From NCBI GenBank assembly GCA_029964075.1, contig CM057140.1, positions 2,808,643-2,872,642 of the forward strand: DNA of 64,000 nucleotides. The letters run 5' to 3'. Below, piece by piece: positions 13,966 to 28,900 of this stretch (position 1 is its first letter; each line of letters starts with the position of its first letter). This stretch comes from Patiria pectinifera (Eukaryota > Echinodermata > Asteroidea > Valvatida > Asterinidae). The notes below the pieces were generated by a model that saw only the letters and a list, made by a program, of their open reading frames with translations, made no database searches and was not told the DNA's origin. The position numbers were made by a program, and so were the translations under genes.

Positions 13966-16900
13966 GTAAGAAAGAAAGAAAATCTGCTAGTCCGTGTCTG
14001 TGTCTGTTTAGTTACATCACAACACTATGTTAGGACCTTCGTGTGTCGGATTCGTTGTTCTATCTGCCGAGTTTCAGAGCTTTTTGGGAACATAATTATC
14101 TAATTAAAACCTTGCACCAAAGATAGTCAGTTGATATAGCGACAATGCAACCCATGTTTTTTGGGAAACATATTTCATATATTACTCTCTTATTTAATAT
14201 TTATTAGGTTGTTACTGCGGTTTAATATAATTGTGAAATTATATTAAACAGTTTGTATGAATAATTTATTCATATTTCTCAATTCTATTCTTTTCATAGA
14301 TTAGAACTAACATTTGAATACTATCCCATTTGCTGTTTTCATTTGAAAAATATTTATAGTGATTTTTTTTCTAAATTGATTGCCTGCTTTTCATGTCATT
14401 GGGTATATTCTCACCTTAAACGGTGGAGGCGAGGAATATGATTAGAGACTGTCTAATATAGGACCCCTAAACGGAAATAATCCCTGCGCTACGCCAATCC
14501 GATTTGGAGACTCCAACACAATGCCGACTGTAACCTAGTCAACGCCTTATATTACATGCGGATTGATATTAATTGCGCACGAGGTCTAAGATTGGTCAGA
14601 GGTGGGTTTATGCCCATCCGCCCGTGAAAAAAACCTTACTTAAAGACCTACTTTCCCAGTGTTGTGATGTGCCCAATGGTAAAATTAACTATGGTTTATG
14701 CCCAATGAAAAACACCCAAATTGGAAAACAAAAAACAAACAAACAAACAAACAACCCAAAGCAACAACAACAACAAGCAAAGCAAGGGAATTCTAGTAAA
14801 ACTGGTCCCAAATCCCACAGAAATCGGTTACATTGGTTCAGAATGTCTTTTCATTGGAAGTCTTTTCATGCGCCAGTCTAGAAAATGGCCTTCATTGGCG
14901 TTACGGAGTAATCATTATCCTATACAATAGCACTGCCCGGGTCACAAGTGACAGTGAGTGAGTCAGTCAGTCAGTGAGGTACAAAGAAAACTATAGGCTG
15001 GCGCTCTGGGACCAGCAAATCCCAACAAAATCTCTACACAGTTTTACTCGCAAAAGGGTGAAAATTCGACCCTTCATTTTAAAACCAGTTGTTAAATGAT
15101 GGTCATTGTTGGTAACTTTCCACTCCAAAACAGCCGACCAACAAAACAAGCGCTTGATAAGTCCTCCAAAAGGAAGGACCCTTAGTGAAAACTCAGTTAG
15201 CAATCCACTACATAGATAATAGGGCATATCGATGCACCCATTACGCTCCAACATACTCCAGAGTTAGAAGCTCGAGCACAGTCGAAAGTCCCGATTAAGT
15301 ACCCGGGGGCATGCAAAATGAGCTGCGATCCGCGTAGGCAGTGTGCCTATTTACCTATACGTGTGCGTGTATATCCATTATCGGACCGGTCTATATATCA
15401 AATACTGTTGTTTTTCCAAAAGAAAGGTCTATCGCCGAATCGGATTTCAGAATAAACGCCGCTGGCCAAATTTGCTTCCGTGGACAGTATCGGATCGTGC
15501 AGTCCTATCAAGAGGCATTCGGCCGAGCCAATTCCCGATAAAGCTGGTGATATGCTGCCCAAAATAATTCACTCCACGGTTAAGATACTCATTGAAAATA
15601 CGCCTCGCATGTCTGCCAAATACTTGACAGATTCCGGTTTTCAAAACAATAAACGATGCATAGTTTTGGTTCTTCGTCTAAAGACTTGCATAAAATTCGT
15701 TTTATAATATTGCCATATAAACCTTGTATAATCTCGTCCCATTTTGGCCTTATGACACTCATGTCCGCTTCATTTGAAGTCTGTCTGTGAGAACCTCATG
15801 CAATAACATCAATGTTATGTTACTCTACATGTACATCCGCGTGCAACCTCATGCCATATCAGCCTCTTGTACTCCATTGTCGTGGCAGCGCCTCATTTGA
15901 CCTCTGTTACATTAGCCTAAATGGAACCTCCTGTCATATCGGCGTTATATAGAATCATAAAATACCAACCTAAAATAACCTCTTGTCATTCCTTACTAGC
16001 CTCATTATTACCTTTTCATTATGAATGCAACCTCATATCCGACCAACACTTTGCCATATCAGCTTCATATGACCTCTGTCATATCAGCCCAATTTTAACC
16101 TCATGTCACATCAGCGTCATATAAACCCATATCATACCAACCTCAAATAACCTCATGTCATTGCATTAATTTCATTCCGTCTCATTATCTTTTACTTTTT
16201 TCACATGTAACCTCATGTCATATCGGCCCGCATTCGTGTCATATTAGCTTCATGACCTCTGTCATCAGCCTATATTGTTAACCTCATGTCATATCAATGT
16301 CCAATAAATAACCTCATGTCATTTCAATCTAACACTCATGCCATATCAGCTTCATACGACCTCTGTCAAATCAGCTTAATGTAAACCAGTCATTCGTGTA
16401 TGTTTAAATCATTCCAGTCATTCATGCATGTTCAAGCGACGGAATAAGAATATGTTGCTCATGATAAATCAATTGAACTAAAATATTCTGCATATATTAA
16501 AATATATTTAAATACAATAAAACGCTCCAGCAATAATATTTGATTTGACGTTTTCAACCACTGCAATCTTTGGATCAACATTTGGTGAAACGAACTCGCC
16601 TGACGCATCCGTTGACTGCAGGAAAGCATTCATTTCACATGCATGCCAAAAATACACCGCACACAATACACAACGCAGCCCAAAAAAATGGTACATTTAG
16701 TGTGCATAGCCTTTGGCATTCCTTCACACGGTAATATCTCCCGTTCACCAAAATCTTCGTCTACGGGGAAATTAGAACAAACAAAAGCCCCGGCGAGATT
16801 TATGTTTGATTAATAGATTATGCGAGTATGCAAGCTGGTTGGAGGGGTGGGGGACCCATAACATACATGTGACGATTATTAAAAAGACAACACACTGCTA

Positions 16901-19900
16901 AGTCATTTGCATAGAAATGACTTTTATTCATTTTTTTTTATCAAGGCAATACCAGTGATGCGCTTGTACACTTGATATGGGGAATTTAATAACATTGGGA
17001 TGCGTGTGCGTGCGTGTGTTTGGATCATGATATTTGTGGAGAGCAGCGCAGTTTATGTGTTGTTTACCTGGACAAAGATCGAGACATGTTGAAGCTTGTT
17101 TGCAGCCGAGTGATTTCATTAAAATGTGGAGTTAAAGTCCAATTTATTCGCGATAATGAAATATAAAATGTAAATGCTCATCTTATTAGTACGTAAGTGT
17201 AAACTTTAATACAACAAAAATATGCTTACTTGGAAACATATGTTTGCGACAAATGGAATGATAAATCATGATGGTTGTAAATAATCGTCTCCAACATAAT
17301 TTACATCAACAATCGGGATCAAATTTATAGTTGTAAACATTAAATTGAATTTGCTTACAACCAGAGAACATTTGTCCAGAGAAACATGTTACCAACCAAA
17401 GTGCTATACAATGAGAACAGCACCCACTTAGGACACAAAACGTGCTAAGCACAAATTTCCTACTAGCTTGGTAAAGCTGCGTCCAATCAGGTCAACACCA
17501 TTGCCAAAATTCGCACTGCACTGCAGACAGTTGACTTATACTCAGATGCGTTATATATCACGACAGCTTTCAAAGATATTTTCATTGTGGCTCACAGAAA
17601 TAAAACACTGACAAACAACCAACCAAACACCCCACCCAACCCAACTAACAAACAAAAACAAACAACCAAAACGAACCAGCAAAAAAACACCAAAAGCACC
17701 CCAAACAAACAACGCAGACGTAACATATTTACCAACCAACGGAAGAAATCACAAGTTTATGCGCTGCATGCATCATGTTCTTTCATAAATGCCATGATAC
17801 ATCCCCAAAATTCTTTCTATAAAAGATAGGGTCTAGTTCCATCCACTCTCACATGATTTTTTACAGAAACCTTACAAAAATACTTCATCTCCAGAGTCAG
17901 GTATTCATCTTCGGCACTGCCAACGTCTCAGGCATAAAAAATACCTATAAGAACATCATTATTACTCCATCACCACCAGAAAAATTCCCCCACCCCCAAA
18001 TTTTCCCCTGAAAGCCTTGGCCTATTTTGCATCACCGAGCTCTTCCACACCTTGGGCACGCAAGGGTCATTGCATCGGTCTTAATCCCAATCAACTGCTA
18101 TCGAACCTGACCGCCAGAGATAGAGATGCGCCCCGGCCGCCTCATTTCTCTCCCCCTGCTAATTTTATTATCATCTTTGATTCAGAATCCATCACCGTTG
18201 CCCCTGGTTATTATTCTTCTTCTTCTGGAAGGGGTATAACCTCTCTCGGCTGAACCTGCATGAGTTGTAGCACGTCATCCCGTATAAAAATCCTCTCTCT
18301 CACTCGTAAGCTGAAAATACATGTTGAGGTAGTTCTTCTATTTGTTTCTTACGTGTTTCCTTGCATTTTGTTTGAGCAAGTTGGCAGTCGGATATCGGCA
18401 ATCTTCAATGTGTTAGACTTGGCATTTATTCAGCAGAGGAGACTGTTGTTTTCGCCGATGTTGTTCTTGTTTTGCTTCTCTTTCTTTCTCGTGCAATTCT
18501 ATTTGGAACTAATTGAGTGCATGTTTAGAGTCGCACAGTGTTGCCACATCTTTGGTAAATTTATTAAGCAAACAGGTGGCCATCGGTCAAAATGTGGTGA
18601 ATATTGCTTGCGACTGGCTTCTAGTGTCTAAGATGTATTGCGTGTGGAATATTTAAAGGCATAAGGATCGTTTGCAGTTATCCAAAAAGGAACCTACCGA
18701 ATTAGGCTTCATGTGTTATCAAAAGACTTACTTGGATTAAAGATCGTACTAGTACTAAACACACCGTGAAATGATTCTTTTATGCTTGCCGTCAGTTAGG
18801 AGAAATCATGACATGTAGGTGATTTCCAACAATCAGTCCATTGACCGATTTTGGAATAAAGTTTACTATGGACGAAGTCATGTTTCGTGATCAACAGATT
18901 GTGTATGTTTCCCCCCACTGTTTTGTCATGATTAATAGTGTAGTATCCACTGAGCTGATATACAATATGCATCAGGCATGGCATATTTTTTTGGTAACAG
19001 ATATACCACCGACCGACCACTTGCGTTGAAATCAGAGATCTTCTGTTCGACATACAGAATGAGGTCTAGATCTCCAGAGAAATGTGTCGTTCGGCACTGT
19101 TGAAATTCCTGATGTCTGGAAATTTTTGTCACCCATCTTTTTTTACCGCATTAATATTTCAAACTCCTCAGTTTAATTGATAAAACAGGTGAGGTGAGAA
19201 TGTTGGACATTGTTTTGGCCAGAATTAGTATGAAATTACCAAAACTGTTGGTTTGATAATTCGGGTAAAATTGTACTAGGCCTACCCTGTGAGAAGAATT
19301 TTGGCCAAGAGTGTAGGCAGTTCGTATTTCCTGATCGGGCAGAATTTCGATTTATCCACTTATTGTAGGTGTAAAAAGAGAGTAATTTGATAAAAAAAAT
19401 TGATATGAAACGGAATATACAAAACACGATCATTTTGACATTATACCTTTTGATTGATGCAGACGTATGGGTACGGAACGTGTTGCTTTTGGCAACAAAA
19501 TGTATCATGGGGTACATTATGTGTCACTTTCCAACTGAAATTGTCAGAGAGAAAAAATAAAGTCCAAAAACGTGTTACTTGGGAAAAGCAACTAATAACC
19601 CGCCAGCGTAAACGAACGCACGACGCCAAAAGAGCCACAATACACTTTGCCATTCAAACAGCGCATTAGACAGCAGAGAATAAATTCACCATTGGCGCTT
19701 CTCGCAGTGCGCTGGCGAAGCGTACTCTTATATCGTTGGCAAGAATTTAATCCCGCCACTAGCAAAAAAAATCCCAACAGTCTAAGGACCTGCCTAACCC
19801 CCTTAACAGCCCAAAGTATGAGAACAGACACTCCAACCTGCACTTGAATAACAGGGGAAAAACCGCGCGAAGCGAGCGAATCTTTCCCGCGCTTAATTGT

Positions 19901-22900
19901 GTCCCGCAAAAAAACCCAACAACTCATCGTGAGCGTCAGATTTTGAAGACTTTTGCCTGAAGCCTCCGCAGTAATTTCCTACTACGGTTAAATAATATTT
20001 GTTGACGACGTGTGATTTCTGACAGCGTGGAATATTAACAATCGTCCGTGTCATTTTTTTTCTCATTTCGTCGTGAGTAGTTTTTAATTCAGTGACTTTG
20101 TAAGAAGAAGACAATTTTTTTAAGGCACACTTTGAACCATGAAACCGCGGGCGCGGTAGGGGTTTAATATTAAAGTCCACGCGGATTATGTTGTTTTTGA
20201 CACATCTCGGATTTGACATTGCAGGAACACGCTTGTGATGTTCAATAACCACACATACCGGTATTTCTTAAAACAAGTTACATTTCATTGGACTCTTACC
20301 AATTTGTTTTCTGTCGAAGTCTTTTCCAGCATATTTTTTTTTAATATTAAGTATCGGAAAGTGCATAGCAATATACCTAATAATGACCCAGCGCCTTGAG
20401 CACCAATATTGGTGAATACATGCGCTTTATATATACACATTATTTGATAGTGTACCACTTGCATTATGTACGGTTTGTCCGTATATTAGGTGACATTGAA
20501 ACATTGTGTTTCTATGGTGTCATATTAATAGACGGTTTTACAGTACATGAATTTTACATGAACAAATACCATGATGTCTGTTTTGGTAAATGAATCATTT
20601 GGGAATAAATTCCCATATCTTGGCAATGTAAAGAGAGCATAACAAAATACAACAAAGAGGTATACAGCCCATAGCATGAGGACAAGTAAAAAAACAACAA
20701 GAAACTTTTTTTCTTTTTTTCCCGGCCGCCTCTTCTTTTTTTTTTGAATCATACATTTGCAATATATTTTGTCTTATATGTACTTCCAGCAAAACTGTAG
20801 CAATGTACGCTTTTAGAATCTGATAGAAAGGGTGACGGCTCCGTTGGACATAAAAGTATCAGCAAAATGGTTAAGAAAATGGAAGAACCCATCTTGGGAA
20901 ATCAGCCATCTTGGAAAATAAATAAAGCCTCCTCCCTTTATTTTTTTCAAAAAGACCGGACGAGAAACTATTTTTTTTAACTTGGCCTAAAATGGCACTT
21001 GTTCATGTTCATGTTCCTAATATGAATTGGTAGTTTGATGATAAAAACGGGGCACTTTTGAAATTCGCATATGCATCGAAGCCGCAATACCTTTCTGCGT
21101 ACCGAGGACAAAAAATAGGATATAGATCCTTAGCGTTATCAGTATTCAGCAGCCAGTTTTTCTTTTAGTTTAGGCCCTACTCAAGACAACATGAAGCTAG
21201 TTAATAACCACCGCTAAAGTTCATAGGTTATGAGCAGGGGCATGTCCAGGAACAAATCATCAACAACGGATTTATAAGATTGGCTAGATGGGGCTAACAC
21301 AGCAGAAGCAGGTAGGGAAATCCAAATCCTTACATATAGGATGCTGTATAAGGATCTCTGATGTTCTGAGGTACGTGACTTCGGGATGACAACTGTGTGT
21401 TGATGAGATGCAGACGACTGCGTAGTTTGAGGTGCTTACTTTTGTTGCACAAAAATGCACAATGAGTAGACCTCTAACATTTTGAAAATGGTTGTTGAAG
21501 ACAAAAGAACCCATTGGTTTTCGAGACAGATTATGGTTACAATAAGTCAAACTTTTCCTCCCCTTTCCAACCATCTTGCATATTTGCAACACACTCGTTC
21601 GTGTAATCACTCCCCTACATGTCCGTTCGAGCACGAAGTCAGCACTACTCAGACTCGATGGGGCAGATAGGTATCATCTCCCGTTGTTTCATGGCGTTGT
21701 CTGGCGAAAGCATCTCCCTCCGCTGGTTAAATAGTAACCCAATCCTCCAGCAACACTAACCGCCCATATCCGGGCTATTCCATATAGATCCGCTTGCTTT
21801 CATGCTTGCGTCAGGCCTGCTGCCTCTCTTTCTTTCTCTATCTCTTGCCGAAGGGGAAACTTTACATCGCCGCAGATCCTCGCGAGAGGACGTGTCTCGG
21901 CCAATATTATTTCAGCTCCTGCGGGAAATAGAAAGTCTTGGACGTAATTTCCGGGTGACGGGGAGCTTTGGTTATCTGTTTGTGTCGGGGACACTTGGGG
22001 AGAAACCAGAAGGCCTCGCCCGAGCGATGCCGCACAATGCTTCACTCGCCTATAGTTTCAGTGGGTTTTTTTTCTCAAAAAGACGGTTGTTGCATACAGC
22101 TCGAAAAGTCGTTTCAATTTTCAATTTTTGTGTGTGTGACACATTCGCAAATCGCTGCAACCTTGCCTTTAGTCTGATGACGGCATCTCACGGGTTTTCA
22201 ATGGCACACTGTGATTTTAGAGCAGATCTATATACGAATGATCACAAGTCATCACAGGACAGTCGCAAGTCAGTCACAAGACAGTCGCCATTCAGTCGCA
22301 AGTCAGTCACAAGACAGTTACAAGTCAAGTCATCGCGTTTCAGTCACAAGTCAGTCAAAAGTCATCATAAGTCAGTCACAAGTCAGTCACTAGTCCGTCA
22401 CAAGTGATAGCATGTCAGTCACAAGTTAGTCACAATTCAATCGCAAGTCAGTGGTCACAAGTCAGTCACAATTCAGTCACGTGTCATCACAAGTCAGTCA
22501 CAAGTCATCGAAAGGCATCACAAATCAGTCCCATAATATGACATGACAAATCAGTCAGCTGAGTTATCAGTCACAGGCTCATCACAAGACATGTCCAATC
22601 AAGTCCAGCTTGAAGTAGCTGGACAGTGGGAAAGGTTGTTTTGTCATTGTTCATTATTAGACTAAATATTGAGTTAAGCTAAACATTACCTGTTTCATTA
22701 CATGTACTTTAAATGTACGCTTTAAAATCAATATATACAGCTTATCAGATATCCCACAATGAATATTTGATAGCATAAATATCAATATACACAAAAAAGA
22801 TATAGTAAAGTGTTTTACGACTGTGCCCTTTTTCAATACCCTTTACCAACGAAGCACATCTATGTATACATGTGGGTGGCATCAGGCATACACATTGAAA

Positions 22901-25900
22901 CGAATAGCTGATATCCAGAAGGACATTCATGTCATTCAGACACGAACATTATTACATTATGCCAAATGCAATTTCCTTAATGTACACACTGTACAACATT
23001 AAAATAGCCTTGCGTGCGCCACGTTACATTAACACAAACATGACCTTCACCATTAAGCTCATGTTAAAAGCAACATCCAAGCAATTTGATGCATAACAAC
23101 GATCATGTGTACTGTAGGCCTACTCATCAGCCGCTCAATCACTATCCTGCGATATTATAATACCGTCAACTCAATTAAACATCTCTGACGATTTTGGGAT
23201 ATACCAACATAATTATGTAGTAAACACTGTACTGACCCAAGGCACACGGGATGGGCGGCTCCATACACCGCCAATCCGGCCGTCTGGCCGAGCCGAAGCA
23301 CCGTGGACATAACCGCTCAAGCCGAAGGCCCAAATTAAATTATTTCCCCAAATAGACATAATTAATATCCACTATCAGTCTTCGTGTGTGTATATGCATG
23401 AATAAAATAAAAAGCAGCCTTCATTTTAATTTTCGAGTTATGATTAGGGTCCATTGAAGCTGAGTGCATGACAGAAAATATGATGAAATGAAATTTAATA
23501 TGAAATATTTTGTAGTAAACTCATTCGACTAATCGCAGAGCATGAGGCGAGCATGCGAGGCCATTTTTCCCATTAGTCAAATTAATACTATGATGTTTTA
23601 CTTTCAATATATTTGATATTTAGCATTATAACATGCTTTTCAATAATGAATATCGTTTAATGCTATTATGATGTTTTACTTTCAATATATTTGATATTTA
23701 GCATTATAACATACTCTTCGATAATGAATATCGTCAACGTCTTGGATTGAAGTTACAACTTTTTTTCAACAGTAAAATGGGCCCTTTTTGATGTCATGTT
23801 GGTATTTTCGTCAAGAAAAAGAAATCTACCAAAAATCAGAGTGATCGTGACATGAAACAGCATAGTTGAAAATGTTACATAGAAAGAGACAGTGAAAAAA
23901 CTGCATGAGCAATAGCACATTATCAATAGCAGTAGTAGCATCAACACCAACAATAGATGTAGAAATACAGTAAATAGAATCGGTAATGATAGCATCAGCA
24001 ACATCCCCAGTTACTGTCCACATATCCACGCATGAGCAGTCAGATTGGCGTAGCTAGCGGTACTTTCCTCGCCTTCCAGCGCTGTGACCCGGGTTCGATT
24101 CCTGCCTCGGCCAATATATGGATTGGGTTTTCAGTCCCTGCCTGATTCCGTGGGTTTTCCTCAGAATATTTTTCTTGGGTTTTCCTCCTACCTCTAAACC
24201 TGTAACTTCTTCACAATGTCTTCTCTTTACCGGACCTCATGGAAGAACAGTGGATTTCACTGGATGGGCCGGGCCTACCAAGTTAAAATAAGTATAAATA
24301 AATAATGTGAATAAATAAATAAATACAGCAACCTATAGTTTACATAAAAACAGCCAAAGCAACTTGCAGCAGCAGCAGCAGCAAGCAGTCAACATAATCA
24401 AAACAGTAGTTTCCAAGCAAAGCAACGGAAGATACTGCCACCATTACAAACCTACACACAGATTTTATCTCAACCCTGTGTACACGATAATTACATGCCA
24501 TTTAGTCTCTGCAGTGCTCCGAAAGGTCAGCCAATAATATTATTATATGAAAACATCATTTGCCTTCCAATCGATTGAACTTGAACAGTGTCAAGTTAGC
24601 GCGTCGACGTGGCCTAGCCAATGAGGTCACGCTAGCGGCCTGCCGGGGCCAAAAACGGTAGTACGTTAGATGTAATTGAAGGAGACACCAAACTCGCTTA
24701 CGTATACAGGTCAGAAAGGGAGAGAGACTGAACGCATCTATAAATGCACATAACTGAGCACCTACCAATTTAAAGCCATACAGGATCTTTGCTTGCCTTT
24801 TCATGCATTTTGTTCGTTGCCAATATTAACACCACTCAAAATCCAAAGAAGAATGTTCAAAACCTAACCTGTTGAAGTTTCAGATCAGTGGAAGCTACAC
24901 TTTTCGAGAAAACAGTGAAAAACCATGCACCACCTTTTCATCACGAAACACGATTTGGTCCATAGCACTTTTAATGCCTATTTTACAAAAATTAGTCAAT
25001 TGACCGATCGTTGGAAAACACCTCCGTTTGATTCCTTGTACATAACAGCAGACCAGATGGAATAATAATTTCGTGGGGTGTTTAGTACACTGAGTACAAT
25101 CTTTCATCCGAGTACGCTTTGTGATATTAAATCGGTAGGTTTACTTTTGGGATAAACGTAAATGATCCTATGTGTCTTTAATGAAGAAACCCAATGTGAA
25201 GACAGGGCTGGTACCAAATACCCTGCTAAATAAATCCGCCAGAAATGGTTTCTATCGAAAGAAAACAATCATTGAAGGTAAAGGGTGGATTTAAAAAGTC
25301 TGTCCGCAGGTACGCTTTATATGTGCGTTATCAACGAAATCCACGCACGGATACGTTTTCTTTGTTTTCTCAAACTGTAGAGTATCCACTGACTTCAAAC
25401 TTCAACAGGTTATAGATGTTACACACCGTACTTAAGATATGGCTTGAGCAATTTTGTAGCTTCAAACGAAAAAAAGACACAGAGTAAAATGACCCCATGT
25501 ACCTTTAAATTCCAATAAAGGCACGAAAACATTCGGAGAACTATCAGTCATGCGATATAGAATATTGCGGCTCAATAAAAGCTTAATATCTTGTCTCGAT
25601 CGAGCCAGGGCGGCTGGGAAAAAAATCTGGGCCGCAGATCAAGCGTGCAGGTTGCCGTTCATTCCACACGATTGGCCGGCCACAGTATCACTCTGATAGC
25701 TCGCTTGACTTGCGAATATCATACGCGGCGCGGGCCGGGCTGGGCCGGGCTTGCTCGCAGACGTGGAAGAAAAGCAGGAATTGATAATGAAGGCGATGAA
25801 CTGTGGGTTTGAAGGAAAGAAATTAAATCAGGTGTTGATTCAGGGAAACGGAGGGAGGCTGAGACATCGCTTTGTCTTTCCTTTCTTCCTTTGACCTTTT

Positions 25901-28900
25901 CCTTTATTGCATTCCGTGGAGCAAGGACAAATCACGGCTGTGGAAATAAACTGGGTCTGTAATAAAGTGGCGCTGTAAGTCGAATATGCCTTGTTTGTTT
26001 AAGAAGTGGGGGAGTGTGTGGCCTAGTGGTTAAGGTCGAGACTCATGATCAGCAGGTCAATGGTTCGAATCCTGCTGCTGACCACATGTTGTGTCCTTAG
26101 GTAAGCCACTTTACCCCGCTTGCCTCCTTCCACCCAGGAGTATGAATGGGTAACAGCGTTAGCTGATCGACTCATGACCAGAGGGTCAGGGGTTCGAATC
26201 CAGCTGCTGGCCATATATTGTGTCCCTGGGCAAGCCACTTCACCCACACTTGCCTCTCTCCCACCCAGGAGTGTCAAATGGGTACCTGCATGAGCTGGGG
26301 AGTAACCTGTGATAGACTGGCATCCCATCTAGGGGGAGTAGAAATATTCTCAGTCATTTCAGGCCGAGGAAACCGGAGATAAACACCGGTCTCCATTGGC
26401 TCGACAGACTTTACTGTTTTTGCTTACTTTTCCAAAAGTGACCAGTTTATGTAGGTACGTAACACTTGTTTTGCACGACATTTCCAATTAAATCCAATGA
26501 TGCAAGCGGACAGTATTGTGCACTCATTAAGGGTTAGTGTGGTCGTAAACGGGCCTGATCAGAAATTGGGCAATTCGGAGATTACAAAACAGTCACATAA
26601 ACAGTGCACGAGATCCCGGGGTATAGGTTTACACCCAATTGGTACGACGAACTCCTCTGGAAATTAGTAGGAGGCTCAGGTAATTTAGAATGCAGCTAGC
26701 CTGCGCACCACACGCTATATTGTGCCAAAGCTTCCCTGCCTATAAATAACCTGGCATCCATTTCATTTCCCGAGCCCATATATCAATCATCCGTCCGCGC
26801 GCAGCATATCAATGCGCACACCTGCGCATTATATTGACTCGCGGATTTCAAGCTAGAAAAAGAGAAAGGAAAAAAAGTACAGTGACTGACACTGACACTG
26901 AAAATGACGGATGTCCAGGAGAGACAAAATGCCAGCAGCGACGTGTTCATGACAATAAGCGCGTAATCAGGCCTGCCAACCATATCGCGCCATTCCCCTC
27001 GAGTGACCTTCAGTGGCCACCGTATTATTATCTTGTCAATTTACATCCTATGTTTCACCGCTGCCCCCTTACCATGTGCACTTATCGTAATGAAAGCTTT
27101 CATCAGTTTAATGATACCAAGATAACATAGGCCATATAATGACATGCGCGCTTGAATGTCAAAGACCCGCTTTGGCGTAGGCTTGTATGGCATAGGCAGT
27201 ACCTGCAATATTGAATGAATATTCGTATCATAATAGCCGTATCCAAAATGACCATAGCTGAAGGCGACGAGATATCAAAAAGATAACGTATTACGCATGC
27301 ATGGAGTCATTCATTTTCGTCGTTCATAATGTTAACGTTGATAAGTTCATATACTTCCATGCACACTGTATCAAGCTCGGTCTAATATACCTAAGTGATG
27401 TTCTGCATGTATTGATCTTCAAGGCATGATAGGATCGTTTGCATTTATCCAAAAAGTAACCTATACCAAATAATTATCAAAAAGCTAACACTTGGGTTAC
27501 AGATTGTATTGGTACCTGTGAAATTATTCTATCTGCCTTGCTGTCAGATATCAAAAAAACGTAGTTGATTTCCGACGATCAGTCAATAGTCTGAGTTTTG
27601 GAAATAAAGAGTGCTGTGGACGAAGTCGTGTTTCGTAATCAAAAGTAGGCCTACTGTTTCACTGTTTTCTCGAAAAGGTTACTATATCCACTGAGCTGAG
27701 ACTTCAACAACAGGTTACGTTTTGAACATTCTTCTTTGGCTTTTTAGTGGTGTTATTAATGGAAACAAACGAAGTCTAATAACAAATGATCCTATGCCTT
27801 TAAGCATATTTTACCTTGCTAAGCCTGCGTCGAATAACAGCCATTTAAGAAAACATAATTTAAATTAACAAATCGAGATATTATTGAACCCAACCATCTT
27901 TGAGTTCTTACATAAAAATACAAGTTGATCCGCTCACAACATGACCAAATAATGGAAAATTTATATTTCCCCAATTCTTGCAACACAACTAAATAGTGAA
28001 GTCACAAGATGGGAGACAGTCTTCTCGTGGCAAAATATTTGAGAAAATCACACACATACGTTCACGCAGTCGTGTTTTAAATTTCTCTACGCCCGAGGAC
28101 AATGCTTTGTGTTTCCCTTTGTCCTCGTAATATAACACTCTCCCATAGAAGCATATAACCGTACTATCGAGGATCTTTTTCAACAAAAGACACAACACTC
28201 GAGGACTGTCCTCTGTGCGTCTGTCCTCTATCGTAAAGCCATTCATGTTATCTTTTCAGAAAGCCCCATACTTGAACCGTACGATCAGATTTCAAAACCC
28301 TTCAAATGTTCAAGAGTTACTTTAAACACAGAAGGTCGAACATGGAATGTTTTTGATTCGATGCCATTAGATATTCCAGTACTGGCTGCTTCGAGCGCCA
28401 AGTCACTAAGAGAGTTTGAATGACATTCAAAGCAAGAACTTGTTGGCAACAATTTCACTTCTCTGTTTAACTGTATGTGTTTGTTGTATATATAAATAGG
28501 CCTACATCTCTTCGAATGCTAACAAATGTTGCTTCAAGATTCTGGAGGGTTTTTCTTGCCGGTTGTCTCCGTCTAACGACCGGCTGTGTTTGCTCTCTGC
28601 CGGCGACAAGGAGCCATTAGGAGCAAACTCCGGCTTGCCAAGCCCCTCATAAACTGACACTGCGCCACTGGTTGCCCTGGAAACCAAACCTCCCCAACCA
28701 AAAAAGAATAAAAAAAGACTCAACAAATGTGAGTTAATGTGTAATTTCTTACAAGGGCCCGACAACCATGCGATTCGCAAATGTCCGCGGATGCAAATTG
28801 CGGCCGCAAATTTTGTTTTGCATCTCGGTAAAGTCATCCATCATAAATACGCATACGTGAAACATATCACGTTATAAACAACCAAATGTCACCTGAGTAT

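Noticed and set aside
21802..22407. 201-residue plus-strand open frame
   Set aside because: The second half is the AGTCAGTCACA minisatellite, and nothing in the first half resembles a protein family.
22230..22610. Possible CRISPR-like array
   Set aside because: Units are contiguous 10-11 bp simple repeats without unique spacers, in an animal genome.
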